A DNA stretch of 64,000 nucleotides from Fredinandcohnia humi (GCF_001439915.1 NZ_LMBW01000008.1:148735-212734); one strand, 5' to 3'; positions 8,588 through 17,134 are shown, counted from the first letter of the stretch. The notes: generated from the sequence alone by a model not told the origin. Program-made: numbers and translations.

Positions 8588-8616
8588 AAAAAGGTGCTAC
8601 TGAAGGGCACCTTTTT
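8588..8616 (-). terminator. intrinsic terminator of the signal peptidase gene
   Basis: The stem AAAAAGGTGC / GCACCTTTTT (10 bp, 9-base loop) lies immediately downstream of the signal peptidase stop, and both strands carry a T run, so it may work in both directions. Confidence 0.85.
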
Positions 8617-8620
8617 GGAC

Positions 8621-9166
8621 TTACTTATCAACTATTTTTATTTCTTTAATCGGCCAAACCACAATATTGGTTTTTCCAACTATTTTTTCAATTGGAATCG
8701 CTCCAATATGACGACTGTCCATACTATTTCGCCGATTATCACCCATAACAAACAAATGTCCTTCTGGAACTACATCACTACCAATCGGAGTTTCCCGTAA
8801 TGTAAATGAATACGTGAGTGGACCATCTTTTACCTCTTGTTTACTTTTGTCTAAATAGGGTTCATCGTAAGGTTCTCCGTTTATGTACAACGTATCATTT
8901 TTATATTCAATATGATCTCCTGGTAAACCAATCACTCTTTTAATAAAGTCTTTTTCACCAGTAGCATGAAAGACAATAACATCGAATCTTTTCGGTTCAC
9001 CTATTTTCGTTACAATCATTCGATTTTGGTCATGCAAGGTAGGCTGCATGGAGGCACCTTCTACTACAACAGGAGTAAAGAAAAACGCACGAACAATAAA
9101 AGCTACTACGATTGCAATAAAGAGGGCTTTAATCCATTCCCAAATCTCACTTCTCTTTTCAACCAC
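8621..9166 (-). CDS. lepB: type I signal peptidase
   Basis: 181 residues, the usual length of the single-helix Bacillus enzymes. It cleaves signal peptides from exported preproteins on the outer face of the plasma membrane. One N-terminal helix (residues 12-30), catalytic Ser39 in EGASMQPTL, catalytic Lys76 in DFIKRVIGLPGD, and the conserved GHLFVMGDNRRNSMDSRHIG box near residues 137-155. The GTG start follows AGAAGGTGA. Monocistronic, with its own terminator. Bacilli normally have several such enzymes, so which paralogue this is cannot be said. Confidence 0.95.
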   Translation of the reverse strand: MVEKRSEIWEWIKALFIAIVVAFIVRAFFFTPVVVEGASMQPTLHDQNRMIVTKIGEPKRFDVIVFHATGEKDFIKRVIGLPGDHIEYKNDTLYINGEPYDEPYLDKSKQEVKDGPLTYSFTLRETPIGSDVVPEGHLFVMGDNRRNSMDSRHIGAIPIEKIVGKTNIVVWPIKEIKIVDK

Positions 9167-9324
9167 TTTTTCACCTTCTCATCAGTTCTCTAAGTAAAGT
9201 TGTTTTAATGGTTATATTCCACAAAACAAGTCAAATTCCTTCCTTATATTTAAGAAAAAAAGACAATCTTAATTATGGTCCCTTATTTTACTTTTGAATC
9301 CGAAAGTTGAAGAAGCAATTAAGG

Positions 9325-9771
9325 TTATTCAGCTAAATCTAATTCATAATGAAAAAATTGAGTATCCCTTTCGTATCCACTTTTTTCATATAATCGTTGA
9401 GCAGAATAGTTATCTGGTGCTGTGCTGAGACTAAGGCTTTTAGCACCTGTTTCAATAGCGTATTCTTTTGCTTTCTGTAAGAGCATTTCTCCTACTCCAT
9501 GCTTTCTCGCTTTTGAATCAACATATAAATCATTTAAAATCCAGGCACTTTTCATTGAAATAGATGAAAATGTAGGATATAGCTGAGTAAAGCCGACATA
9601 GTTTTGTTCGTCTTTTACAATAAATATAACAGACTCCTTACCTTCTATACGTTCTTTTATGTAAGTCTTAGCACCTTCTAAATCGGATTCTTGTTGATAA
9701 AACATCCGATACATATTAAATAAATTTGACACTCCTTCTAAATCTTCAATTGTTGCTTGATATATTTTCAT
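9325..9771 (-). CDS. GNAT N-acetyltransferase (paralogue 1 of a nearby pair)
   Basis: 148 residues from the ATG at 9771 (AGGTGG 8 bases upstream; the upstream in-frame ATG has no site). The acetyl-CoA loop is ARKHGVGEMLLQKAKEYA, after the strand ILNDLYVDSK, and the protein ends in a YEKSGYERDTQFFHYELDLA segment. It is closely similar over its whole length to the gene at 11605-12051, so the two arose by duplication; an unrelated GNAT and a PhzF gene lie between them. Confidence 0.85.
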   Translation of the reverse strand: MKIYQATIEDLEGVSNLFNMYRMFYQQESDLEGAKTYIKERIEGKESVIFIVKDEQNYVGFTQLYPTFSSISMKSAWILNDLYVDSKARKHGVGEMLLQKAKEYAIETGAKSLSLSTAPDNYSAQRLYEKSGYERDTQFFHYELDLAE

Positions 9772-9867
9772 AGTTTCCCACCTCAAAAACAATTATTTAT
9801 CAGATAACTTATACTTAATTCGGGATTTTCGCTCAAATTAGCGTGTCGTTAAAACAAATATAATAGC

Positions 9868-10404
9868 CTAAGCATTGTTTATTTGTAACCATTCATTCTC
9901 TAAAATACTCATTTCCCAAAAACTCCAGTATTCTTCACCATTTTTTCCTGTTTCCCTTAGTAAACCCTCTTTGATAAATCCAGCTTTCTCATAACATGCA
10001 ATAGCAGAACTATTAAAGTCAAAGACCCCTAGACTAACCCTATGTAATTGAAGCTCTTCAAATGCAATTATAAGAACTTCCTTAATCATTTGTTGTCCGA
10101 TTCCTTTGCCTCTTGAGTTTTTATCACCAATTAAAACTTTTCCTACTCTTGCCGATTTGTTTCTCCTGTCAATTTTCCCCAAAGAGATATGTCCAATAGT
10201 GTTTCCGGTTTCTTTATCTATTATTTTATAAATTAATGTTTCTGATTTATTGCCGTTAGCATTCTCCTTATATTTATCTAATTGATTTTCTGTGAGAGGA
10301 TACTCGAATGCAGTGCCTCCCCACTGGAGCAGAAATTGGGGTGTATCAATCCAATCAATGAGTTGTCTGAAATCAGAACGTTCAAAGTATTTTAGTTCAA
10401 TCAT
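9868..10404 (-). CDS. GNAT N-acetyltransferase, RimJ/RimL type
   Basis: 178 residues. The RimJ/RimL pattern is clear: N-terminal LKYFERSDFRQLIDWI, GHISLGKIDRRNKSARVGKV, the acetyl-CoA loop NSRGKGIGQQMIKEVLIIAF, and FNSSAIACYEKAGF near residue 145. Members acetylate ribosomal protein N-termini, or antibiotics and amino acids. GGGGGG precedes the ATG by 9 bases. Substrate unknown. Confidence 0.85.
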   Translation of the reverse strand: MIELKYFERSDFRQLIDWIDTPQFLLQWGGTAFEYPLTENQLDKYKENANGNKSETLIYKIIDKETGNTIGHISLGKIDRRNKSARVGKVLIGDKNSRGKGIGQQMIKEVLIIAFEELQLHRVSLGVFDFNSSAIACYEKAGFIKEGLLRETGKNGEEYWSFWEMSILENEWLQINNA

Positions 10405-10529
10405 TACCGTATTCCCCCCTATTTGTCACTTAATAACTTCATATAATCATAGCTAGCCACAATTCCATTTCGATTTTGAAGTGAACGCCTTTTGAATTCT
10501 TGTACCTGTTTTTTTAATAAAGAATGGTT

Positions 10530-11411
10530 TTATAAAAACCATTCACCTTGAGCAATTTTTACTACTTTACCTCCTACATAAACGTTAATTTTCCCGTGAT
10601 TTTCATCCGCTTTTAAATATAATAATGAAGGTCTTTTAATTTCATATCCCTGTTCTACCCTTATGTTAATATCACTTTTATTGAAATATTGGTATTTAAC
10701 TAGGTAAGCGGCTAAACATCCATTGGAACTACCCGTAGCGGCGTCTTCGGGAATACCATAGTATTCCGCAAAGTCTCTAACATTTAAATCATTTTCCGGA
10801 TGATAGGCTTCTGGGGAAAAAACCAGAATAGCTTTTGCATCCGTATGTTCAATTAATTTAAAATATTTTTCTTTATTTATGTTTACTTTCTTTACTGCCT
10901 CTAACGATATTAAAGGGACAACAATCACTGGAAGCCCAGTCGATACCTCTTGGATAGGAAACCTATCTTCTATGTACTCACAATCCAAGTTTAAAACATC
11001 AGAAACTATTTTTGTATCTAAAATTTGACCAAAAATAGGTTCGTTTTGTTTCATCCATAGAATTTCTTCACGATTATCAAACGTAACTGGTATTTGACCC
11101 GCTTTATAATTTAGAATAAGTTTTTCCAAAGGTTCCTCTAATACTTCGTTTTGAATAACAAATGCGGTTCCTAAAGTAGGATGACCAGCAAAAGGGATCT
11201 CTTCATTCGGTGTAAAAATACGAACATCAAAACCACCATCATTCTTTAAATCAGACAAGATAAAAGTAGTTTCGGAATAATTGATTTCTTTAGCTATTTG
11301 CTGCATTTCCCGTTCAGAAATATTTCCAGCGTTTTTAAAAACCGCAAGTGGATTCCCTGTATATTTTCCTTCCGAAAACACATCAACAAGCGAATAATTA
11401 ATTTTCACCAT
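10530..11411 (-). CDS. PhzF family isomerase/epimerase-like protein
   Basis: About 293 residues, typical PhzF length, with the two-lobed hot-dog-like arrangement: lobe 1 has NYSETTFIL with the catalytic Glu of the family, IFTPNEEIPFAGHPTLGTAF, and lobe 2 has FAEYYGIPEDAATGSSNGCLAAY. Known members isomerise a dihydro-hydroxyanthranilate in phenazine synthesis or act on diaminopimelate-like molecules; most Bacillus copies have no known substrate. No other phenazine gene is nearby. The start chosen is the ATG at 11411 after GGGGAG; GTG at 11408 is also possible. Confidence 0.85.
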   Translation of the reverse strand: MVKINYSLVDVFSEGKYTGNPLAVFKNAGNISEREMQQIAKEINYSETTFILSDLKNDGGFDVRIFTPNEEIPFAGHPTLGTAFVIQNEVLEEPLEKLILNYKAGQIPVTFDNREEILWMKQNEPIFGQILDTKIVSDVLNLDCEYIEDRFPIQEVSTGLPVIVVPLISLEAVKKVNINKEKYFKLIEHTDAKAILVFSPEAYHPENDLNVRDFAEYYGIPEDAATGSSNGCLAAYLVKYQYFNKSDINIRVEQGYEIKRPSLLYLKADENHGKINVYVGGKVVKIAQGEWFL

Positions 11412-11604
11412 TCGTCTCCCCATATCTTTTTTTGTATTTAGAAGAAGCAATAACTATCCTTTCTACTCAATGGAACAAACTTATCTCATATTAAACTGAA
11501 AAGGTTGTTCAGGTACTACTTAAATTAACACATTCAATAAGAATAGCCATGCCACACTTCCTTCTTGTAGTATGGCATTGAATAGTTGTATTAACATTTA
11601 AAGG

Positions 11605-12051
11605 CTATTCAGCTAAATCTAGGTCATAATGATAAAATTGAGAATCCTTTTTGAATCCATTTTTTTCATATAGCTTTTGAGCGATGTAGTTATCTGGTGT
11701 TGTTTCCAAACTAATACTTTTGGCGCCAGTTTTAATAGCAAAATCTTTTGCTTTATGTAAGAGCATTTCCCCTATTCCCTGGTTTCTAGCTTCTTCACCT
11801 ACATACAAGTCATTTAATATCCATACTCGTTTCATGGATAATGATGAATATGTTGGATAAAGTTGAGTAAATCCTACATACTTTTGATTATCTTTAACAA
11901 CAAATATTACAGAATCCTTGCTTTCTAAACGTTTTTTTATGTAAGTTTTTGCACCTTCTAGATCTGATGTTTGTTGATAATACATACGGTACAGATTAAA
12001 TAAATTCGATACTCCTTCTAAATCTTCAATGGTAGCTTGATATATTTCCAT
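11605..12051 (-). CDS. GNAT N-acetyltransferase (paralogue 2 of a nearby pair)
   Basis: 148 residues, nearly colinear with the product of 9325-9771: both begin with IYQATIEDLEGVSNLFN and end with a YDLDLAE or YELDLAE tail. The acetyl-CoA loop is ARNQGIGEMLLHKAKDFA. Differences are spread over the whole protein, so this is an old duplication. It has its own ribosome binding site and ATG. Confidence 0.85.
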   Translation of the reverse strand: MEIYQATIEDLEGVSNLFNLYRMYYQQTSDLEGAKTYIKKRLESKDSVIFVVKDNQKYVGFTQLYPTYSSLSMKRVWILNDLYVGEEARNQGIGEMLLHKAKDFAIKTGAKSISLETTPDNYIAQKLYEKNGFKKDSQFYHYDLDLAE

Positions 12052-12080
12052 TTAAACTTCTCTCCTCAGTTCATTTTCAA

Positions 12081-12113
12081 AAAGCACCCCAAATAGATCT
12101 TTTGGGATGCCTT
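12081..12113 (-). terminator. intrinsic terminator of the EamA transporter gene
   Basis: Imperfect stem around AGCACCCCAAA and TTTTGGGATGCC, with T-rich flanks on both strands (CTTTTCTC on plus, CTTTTTG on minus). It lies between the transporter stop and the start of the GNAT gene downstream. Confidence 0.65.
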
Positions 12114-12184
12114 TTCTCTTTTTGCTCATTATAGAGGTTAACTTGCCTCTATCCAAAAATGGGTGAAATTTTGTATGATCTCAA

Positions 12185-13075
12185 CTATGCTGCTTTTTTC
12201 TTTATTTGTTTATCTTTTATATCTGAAATCAAGAAGATACTGCTTAAAATAACAAAAAGACCAGCGATCATTCCTATAGTAATATGTTCATTAAGAAAAA
12301 CAGCTCCCCATATCAAACCAAACAGAGGAATCATGAACGTCACGCTTAATGTTTTAGTGGGACCTACACTTGTTATTAAGTAAAAATATAGGAGATACCC
12401 AATGGCAGTACAAAAAAGTGCTAAACTCAAGACGGATAATCCAACGATTGGTGTAAAAACCGATGTTGATTTCGGCAAATTGAATAAGGTAAAAGGAATA
12501 AGTAGTAGGGTTGCACCCATTTGTTGTCCAAAAGCAACAGAGAATGGTGGTACACTATCAAATGCCTTTTTTGCATAAACGCCAGCAAATCCATAAGATA
12601 CAGTTGAAAGGATAGAGAGCACAATAGCAATATTCACTTCTGTTGTAAATGATACGGGACTCCAACCAACTAGAATGATCACTCCAAAGATGCCAACGAA
12701 AATACCAACCCACTTTTGCGTGCTTAATTTTTCTTTCATCCAGCCCCAAACAACAAGAGCAGTAAATAGCGGTGTCATGGAATTAATAATGGCCAGCATT
12801 GAAGCGTTCAGGTGAAGTGATGCCATAGCAATCAGTGTAAATGGAATCGCGGCATTAAGTGCTCCGATAATCAAATATTGTTTCCAACGTTTCCCCCATC
12901 CAGTTGATTGCCCAATTATAAAAATATAAATCAATAATGCAGCTGCTGCTATGGTTACACGCCCTTGAATCGTTAGAAATGGACCGATTTCAGGAGATGC
13001 TATCCGAATAAATAAAAATGATGCCCCCCATAAAGCAGCCAATCCAAACAATGCTGCGATGTCTTTCGCCGTCAT
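12185..13075 (-). CDS. EamA/DMT family transporter (RhaT-like, ten helices)
   Basis: 296 residues with ten hydrophobic helices in two EamA repeats (first from residue 5, second from about 150). Landmarks are ALWGASFLFIRIASPEIGP in helix 1 and the repeat-2 start LSTVSYGFAGVYAKKAF. The family exports metabolites and amino acids across the plasma membrane. AAGGAGAG precedes the ATG. The C-terminus is basic (KDKQIKKKAA). Substrate unknown. Confidence 0.85.
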   Translation of the reverse strand: MTAKDIAALFGLAALWGASFLFIRIASPEIGPFLTIQGRVTIAAAALLIYIFIIGQSTGWGKRWKQYLIIGALNAAIPFTLIAMASLHLNASMLAIINSMTPLFTALVVWGWMKEKLSTQKWVGIFVGIFGVIILVGWSPVSFTTEVNIAIVLSILSTVSYGFAGVYAKKAFDSVPPFSVAFGQQMGATLLLIPFTLFNLPKSTSVFTPIVGLSVLSLALFCTAIGYLLYFYLITSVGPTKTLSVTFMIPLFGLIWGAVFLNEHITIGMIAGLFVILSSIFLISDIKDKQIKKKAA

Positions 13076-13254
13076 GAATATTCTCTCCTTGTTCTTTTTC
13101 TAAAATCTGTAGGTGTACATCCGAAATAACGGTAAAAAATCTATGATAAGTAAGCTGAACTAGTATACCATGAAAATTGTGCAAATTGGTTGTACTTTTG
13201 CCACTGGAGTCACAATTGTCAAGAATCGCTGCTGGATCATCATCAATAAAAAAA

Positions 13255-13283
13255 GAGCGCCAATCCTTCTTAGATCGACACCC
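13255..13283 (-). terminator. terminator-like hairpin, copy A of a repeated family
   Basis: On the minus strand GGGTGTCGATCT can pair with GGATTGGCGCTC through a loop of AAGAA (12 bp with G-U pairs), followed by TTTTTTT. It matches the hairpin at 17219-17249 in layout but with paired-base changes. It sits just past the remnant of an AlkD-like gene. Confidence 0.6.
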
Positions 13284-13298
13284 GATGGGAAACAAGTT

Positions 13299-13343
13299 TT
13301 AGAATCTTACATATTTGCGTTGGAGCCAAGCCTTGATTTGGGA
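13299..13343 (-). pseudogene. 3'-end remnant of a second AlkD-like gene
   Basis: The last dozen or so codons read IKAWLQRKYVRF then stop. The intact AlkD-like protein at 17265-17972 ends LGFKRKYVRC. The DNA match continues past the stop into the terminator (compare 13255-13330 with 17219-17292). Upstream of about 13343 the similarity is lost. This looks like what is left after deletion of most of a duplicated gene. Confidence 0.55.
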
Positions 13344-13345
13344 TA

Positions 13346-13369
13346 TGGGGACAAGGCACCCCCGTCCCA
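13346..13369. repeat. short palindrome
   Basis: TGGGGAC and GTCCCA are separated by an 11-base C-rich spacer. Such GGGAC...GTCCC palindromes recur between genes in many Firmicutes. It abuts the stop codon of the following minus-strand membrane protein gene; no T run is next to it. Confidence 0.35.
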
Positions 13370-13942
13370 CTATCGTCTAGAAAAAATTTTATTGAGTCCT
13401 TTAAAAGCAGAGATACTTACTTTCTTCCAAATCCAACTATACAAGAATGAAAATGCAAATATCCCTAAAAGAACCATACTATTAAAATGAGATGTTATCG
13501 ACGGTCCCAGTATTGGAAATTTTAAAACATATAATAAAAAGCCTATACCTAGAGTCAAACATATAGCTGCAAAAAGAATAATCAATAGGCTTTTCTTTAA
13601 ATACTTAAGACCGATGCCTAGGCTGAGTCCTAATAATCCTGTAGTAAAAATAAACACCAATAGCTCACTTGGTTGGAGCATTGCTAATAGAAATATAGTT
13701 ACGAAATATGTCATCACACCTATTCTGAGTGACATTAGGCTCGCAAGCACAAGAGGACCCGTGGTCATCATGCTGAGAATATAACCAATACCAGTAAAAA
13801 TCCCTGCAGACTGGAAAATAACGGCAATTGAACCTAACAAGGCACCAACGGCTATCCTCATAGTCTTAGAATAATTTTCAATAGATGGGACTAGCTCATC
13901 TCCACAAACACTGTATGTAACTTTTTTGAAAAATGACCTCAT
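13370..13942 (-). CDS. polytopic membrane protein, six helices, unknown function
   Basis: 190 residues from the ATG at 13942, 6 bases after GGGGGGAG. After a cytoplasmic N-terminus with VTYSVCGDELVPSIENYSK there are about six hydrophobic helices (residues 30-170) and a basic tail (KGLNKIFSRR). The layout recalls YybS- or ECF-substrate-component-like proteins, but no diagnostic motif is visible, so no transport role is assigned. Confidence 0.6.
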   Translation of the reverse strand: MRSFFKKVTYSVCGDELVPSIENYSKTMRIAVGALLGSIAVIFQSAGIFTGIGYILSMMTTGPLVLASLMSLRIGVMTYFVTIFLLAMLQPSELLVFIFTTGLLGLSLGIGLKYLKKSLLIILFAAICLTLGIGFLLYVLKFPILGPSITSHFNSMVLLGIFAFSFLYSWIWKKVSISAFKGLNKIFSRR

Positions 13943-14095
13943 CTGGACTCCCCCCATAATAGGTAAATGCAGCGAGAATGGAATTTATGCTTGTTATTTT
14001 ACTAATGCATTGAAGATTCCACTTCCCTTATAGGTACTATTAGAACCGTTCTACTCATATTCTGATATAAAAAGCAATGAGAAGGGGTGAATTGT

Positions 14096-15544
14096 ATGTT
14101 GAGACAAGTTAAGGTTGGTTTACGTCCCATTTTAAATCGGGTCAATTTACCCACTGTTTTGAAAACAGCTATACTTCCGGGGGACTCCATTGAAAGATTA
14201 TTTATTGCAACTCAGGTCGGTGAAATCTTTTACATAGGAAATTCAGATATTCGGGTTTTTTTAGATATTCGCACACGAATTCTAAAACTTGGCGGTCCTG
14301 GTGGTTATGATGAGAGGGGATTGGTAGGACTAGCGTTTCATCCCAAATTTCATGAAAGCGGCTTGTTTTATCTACATTACTCAGTAGCTGGTTCACAAGG
14401 TCCAGTTGCTCCGTCCGAATCTTTTAAACCTAACCCGTGTGATCCAAAAACATTAAATTTAAAGTGGACAAATAGAGAGACTCGATTTGATCATATCGAT
14501 ACAGTTGAAGAATGGATTGTACAAACGAATGGTCAGCCTCAGAAAAGGCGGACATTACTAAATGTAAGAAGGCCCTTTTTTAATCATAATGGTGTGAACA
14601 GCTTAAATTTTTCTCCTGAAACTGGAAAACTTGTTTTAACCACTGGAGATGGCGGTTTAGGCTATGATCCGTTTAATTTAAGCCAGGACGAGATGGAAAT
14701 CGCGGGTAAAATCATTGAGATTGATATAGGGCTACATACACCAATCAATAATCCACCTGTAGTCACACGTTTTAATGAACTACCTGTACCTATTCAGGAA
14801 ACACTTACGGTCATCGCCAAAGGGGTGCGCAACATACCAGGGATTTCCTTTCAAAGATATTATAATCAGTACATTAAATATGTAGGAAATGTCGGACAGG
14901 ATATGGCAGAGTCGATTTTTTCATTTGTTCAATATAAACCAATACCGGTTACACAGCTTGTTGGTCACAGGGACAGGTACATCGTCCCAAATGGTACAAG
15001 GGAACTGTCCACAAGTCTCACCAACCAAGAAGGGTTTATTAATTTTGGTTGGCGCGGGTGGGAAGGTGCTTTTCCTACTTCGACTATCAATCGCTGTGCT
15101 GAAAGTCAGAGTTTAGATGAAAAAGTGATGGCTTATTACAATGAGGCTATTCAAACCTCGGTGAAGCGGATTCCACCTTTAACTAGTTATTACCATGAGG
15201 ATCCCCGCCCTGAAAAATTAGCGGGAACTGCACTTACGGGCGTTCATCCATATATGGGAAAAGGAATCCCCGCTTTAACAGGAAGTGTTGTATTTACCGA
15301 CGCTGCTCGGAAAGAGGAGTCTCTATCTCCGGTTAGAGGAGCTTTAGCTTATACAAGGTTAAGACCCGATTGTAAACTAAGTGATTTTAGTGTGATTGAA
15401 ACCGATTATAATTTTGGGGATCAATCAGCTTATTATATGAGTCTGGGAACGAATCTTGACCAGACAAGATTATACTTAGGCGTGTATGGCTCTATGAATG
15501 TGACCGATTTAAACCAGGGAACTATATTTGAAATTGTTCCATGA
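14096..15544 (+). CDS. PQQ-dependent sugar dehydrogenase-like (glucose/sorbosone dehydrogenase family)
   Basis: 482 residues, six-bladed beta-propeller family. Landmarks: LFIATQVGEIFYI, ERGLVGLAFHPKFHESGLFYLHYS (the family's GLLG.AFHP box), LTTGDGGLGYDPFN and GFINFGWRGWEGAFP. Known relatives oxidise sugars with pyrroloquinoline quinone, usually outside the cytoplasm, yet no signal peptide is visible here. The ATG at 14096 lies 9 bases after AAGGGG; the upstream GTG lies inside that site. The next gene starts 33 bases after the stop, so they may share a transcript. PQQ synthesis genes are absent from the window. Confidence 0.75.
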   Translation: MLRQVKVGLRPILNRVNLPTVLKTAILPGDSIERLFIATQVGEIFYIGNSDIRVFLDIRTRILKLGGPGGYDERGLVGLAFHPKFHESGLFYLHYSVAGSQGPVAPSESFKPNPCDPKTLNLKWTNRETRFDHIDTVEEWIVQTNGQPQKRRTLLNVRRPFFNHNGVNSLNFSPETGKLVLTTGDGGLGYDPFNLSQDEMEIAGKIIEIDIGLHTPINNPPVVTRFNELPVPIQETLTVIAKGVRNIPGISFQRYYNQYIKYVGNVGQDMAESIFSFVQYKPIPVTQLVGHRDRYIVPNGTRELSTSLTNQEGFINFGWRGWEGAFPTSTINRCAESQSLDEKVMAYYNEAIQTSVKRIPPLTSYYHEDPRPEKLAGTALTGVHPYMGKGIPALTGSVVFTDAARKEESLSPVRGALAYTRLRPDCKLSDFSVIETDYNFGDQSAYYMSLGTNLDQTRLYLGVYGSMNVTDLNQGTIFEIVP

Positions 15545-15576
15545 TTCACATAAAAATAACAAAGGGGGAAATGATC

Positions 15577-15875
15577 ATGGAAAAACTAAATAGTGAAGCC
15601 ATCCAAAATAAACTCACAGAAAACCCAAACTGGAAGCTGATTGATGGAAAGTGGATTGAGCGGAAGTATCGATTTAAGGAATATTTAAATGGTATCGAAT
15701 TTGTTAAACAAGTTGCCCACGTGTCGGAACAAATGAAACATCATCCCTTTATCTCCATCGATTATAGCTTATCTCTGTAAAAATTACCTCTTGGCATGCA
15801 AGGGGTTTAACAGATTTAGATTTTACATTAGCAAATAAATACGATGAGTTATATGTAAAAATTAAAAATAAGTAG
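15577..15875 (+). pseudogene. pterin-4a-carbinolamine dehydratase, frameshifted
   Basis: The first 65 codons (from the ATG at 15577, 8 bases after GGGGG) encode NWKLIDGKWIERKYRFKEYL and the active-site start MKHHPFISIDY. A single missing A near 15765 (AAG read as AG) throws the frame off, giving LSL-stop. One frame over, the sequence continues as the expected [20 protein letters not shown] and ends at a TAG at 15873-15875, giving about 99 residues, the usual family length. The enzyme recycles tetrahydrobiopterin. Broken, or a sequencing error in a run of A. Confidence 0.85.
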
Positions 15876-16020
15876 ATGGTTTTGAGTCGTTCCCTTTGTG
15901 TAGGACAATTTGTAAGGCTAGAGGGATTAAAAAATATTAGAAATAGCAGGGGTTTATACCTTGCTATTTTTGCTATTAATTGTAATTTTTCGGATTGTGG
16001 ATTATGAAGTTTGCAAACCA

Positions 16021-16251
16021 TTTCCGAATTCTCCTTATCGATTTCGTGTAGGTGTGTGAATTCATAGGCGGAGAATTTCCTGCTAATGTATATAGGGGAT
16101 GCTTTAGATGCGGATATAAGCGGAGATTTTCCGATTAACGGTCCTAAATAAGACAAAATCAAAAGATTTGGGTAAAATAAACGGAAATCCCCCCCTTATT
16201 ATTAAGGAAATATGGCTAATTCCCAATTTGGCCGGAAATTCTCCGGTTAAA
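16021..16251. repeat. series of five short palindromes of the type CGGARAWTYTCCG, about 50 bp apart
   Basis: Variants lie at about 16021-16037 (TTTCCGAATTCTCC), 16066-16084 (GGCGGAGAATTTCCTGC), 16119-16141 (AGCGGAGATTTTCCG), 16178-16195 (ACGGAAATCCCC) and 16230-16248 (CCGGAAATTCTCCGG). Centre spacing is 46, 52, 60 and 52 bases. The sequence between them is not conserved. No gene overlaps. The rest of the 15876-16393 gap holds nothing else that can be supported. Confidence 0.55.
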
Positions 16252-16393
16252 AAATTCTTTATTAATGTGACCGAAACCTTTTATTTGATTGAAATATGTA
16301 TCAAAGGAGTAACCTACTCCCTTTTAGATGGCATTTGTCAGCCACCTTCGATACAAGTTGCAGTGGAACTACCTACTACACTATTTAATTCAG

Positions 16394-16519
16394 TTAATCT
16401 GTAACTAATTCTTTTAAAGTTTTATTTGTAATTGTAACATTGTATTTTTGAAAAACCTGAACTGTATCTTCCCACACTTCGGTTATAGATTTTGAAGTCA
16501 TATTTGATTGAATTACCAT
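16394..16519 (-). CDS. 41-residue protein, unknown
   Basis: ATG 7 bases after a full AAAGGAGG site. The product (MVIQSNMTSKSITEVWEDTV ... YNVTITNKTLKELVTD) is hydrophilic, probably helical in its middle, without a membrane segment. Too short for most gene finders. No family recognised, but the ribosome binding site is among the best in the window. Nothing overlaps it. Confidence 0.6.
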   Translation of the reverse strand: MVIQSNMTSKSITEVWEDTVQVFQKYNVTITNKTLKELVTD

Positions 16520-16575
16520 AAGATAACCTCCTTTTATCTCATATTACCATCTTCAAAAAAGAAAATATAAAAAAG

Positions 16576-17034
16576 TCAATTAATCTTGGCATTTTTATCG
16601 TTATCTTCAAATACAGATTCTAGTACGGCAAATACTAATGCAATCAAAATCTCCGTTCCCAAAGAAAGTGTTATACTTTTCATAAACTCATCCACTACAA
16701 AAAGAACTAGAAACTTCGACATGCCTTCAAAACTGATTTGAATTAAAAACACCTTTACTTTTCCTGTAATGTTTCGGACTGACAATTTGAAAATTGCATT
16801 GAAGAACAATTCTACAATGACACCTAGTATAAAGAAACTGATGACAAAAATAACCAATGACCAGATTGATGTATATTGAACTCCAAGCAGTTTAAAAACC
16901 CCTACCATTCCAAAGAAGTAAAACCCAAATAGAAAGCCGACCACCACTATAATGAGAAGTGCTATTCCGACAACTGTTCCCATTTTATCTTTTATAGTCA
17001 TATCACGAAATGAATCATTTCTATGTTCTGGCAT
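16576..17034 (-). CDS. YrvL-family membrane regulatory protein
   Basis: 152 residues with four hydrophobic segments (about 20-45, 55-80, 95-115, 125-142) separated by short charged loops, and a C-terminal EDNDKNAKIN. The pattern FGMVGVFKLLGVQYTSIWSL ... LFVVDEFMKSITLSLGTEI fits the YrvL family of Bacillus as I recall it; in B. subtilis YrvL affects the SigO system. Confidence in the family is moderate. AAGGTG precedes the ATG. Confidence 0.6.
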   Translation of the reverse strand: MPEHRNDSFRDMTIKDKMGTVVGIALLIIVVVGFLFGFYFFGMVGVFKLLGVQYTSIWSLVIFVISFFILGVIVELFFNAIFKLSVRNITGKVKVFLIQISFEGMSKFLVLFVVDEFMKSITLSLGTEILIALVFAVLESVFEDNDKNAKIN

Positions 17035-17134
17035 TAGTCGTTTTCACCTTCTTCCGGTATTCTAGTAATATTAGATCTATATACTAAAATTCTAACATAA
17101 TATTCCAAACGTAATATTAATATTTTGTAAAGAG

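Noticed and set aside
11545-11580. Terminator downstream of the PhzF/GNAT interval
   Set aside because: A stem can form around GCCACAC and GTATGGC, but neither side has a T run.
13170-13490. 106-codon plus-strand frame
   Set aside because: It crosses the AlkD remnant, a palindrome and the end of a membrane protein gene; no binding site or family sequence.
15749-16162. 137-codon minus-strand frame across the palindrome series
   Set aside because: It overlaps the end of the pterin dehydratase gene, has no ribosome binding site and runs through the repeated palindromes.
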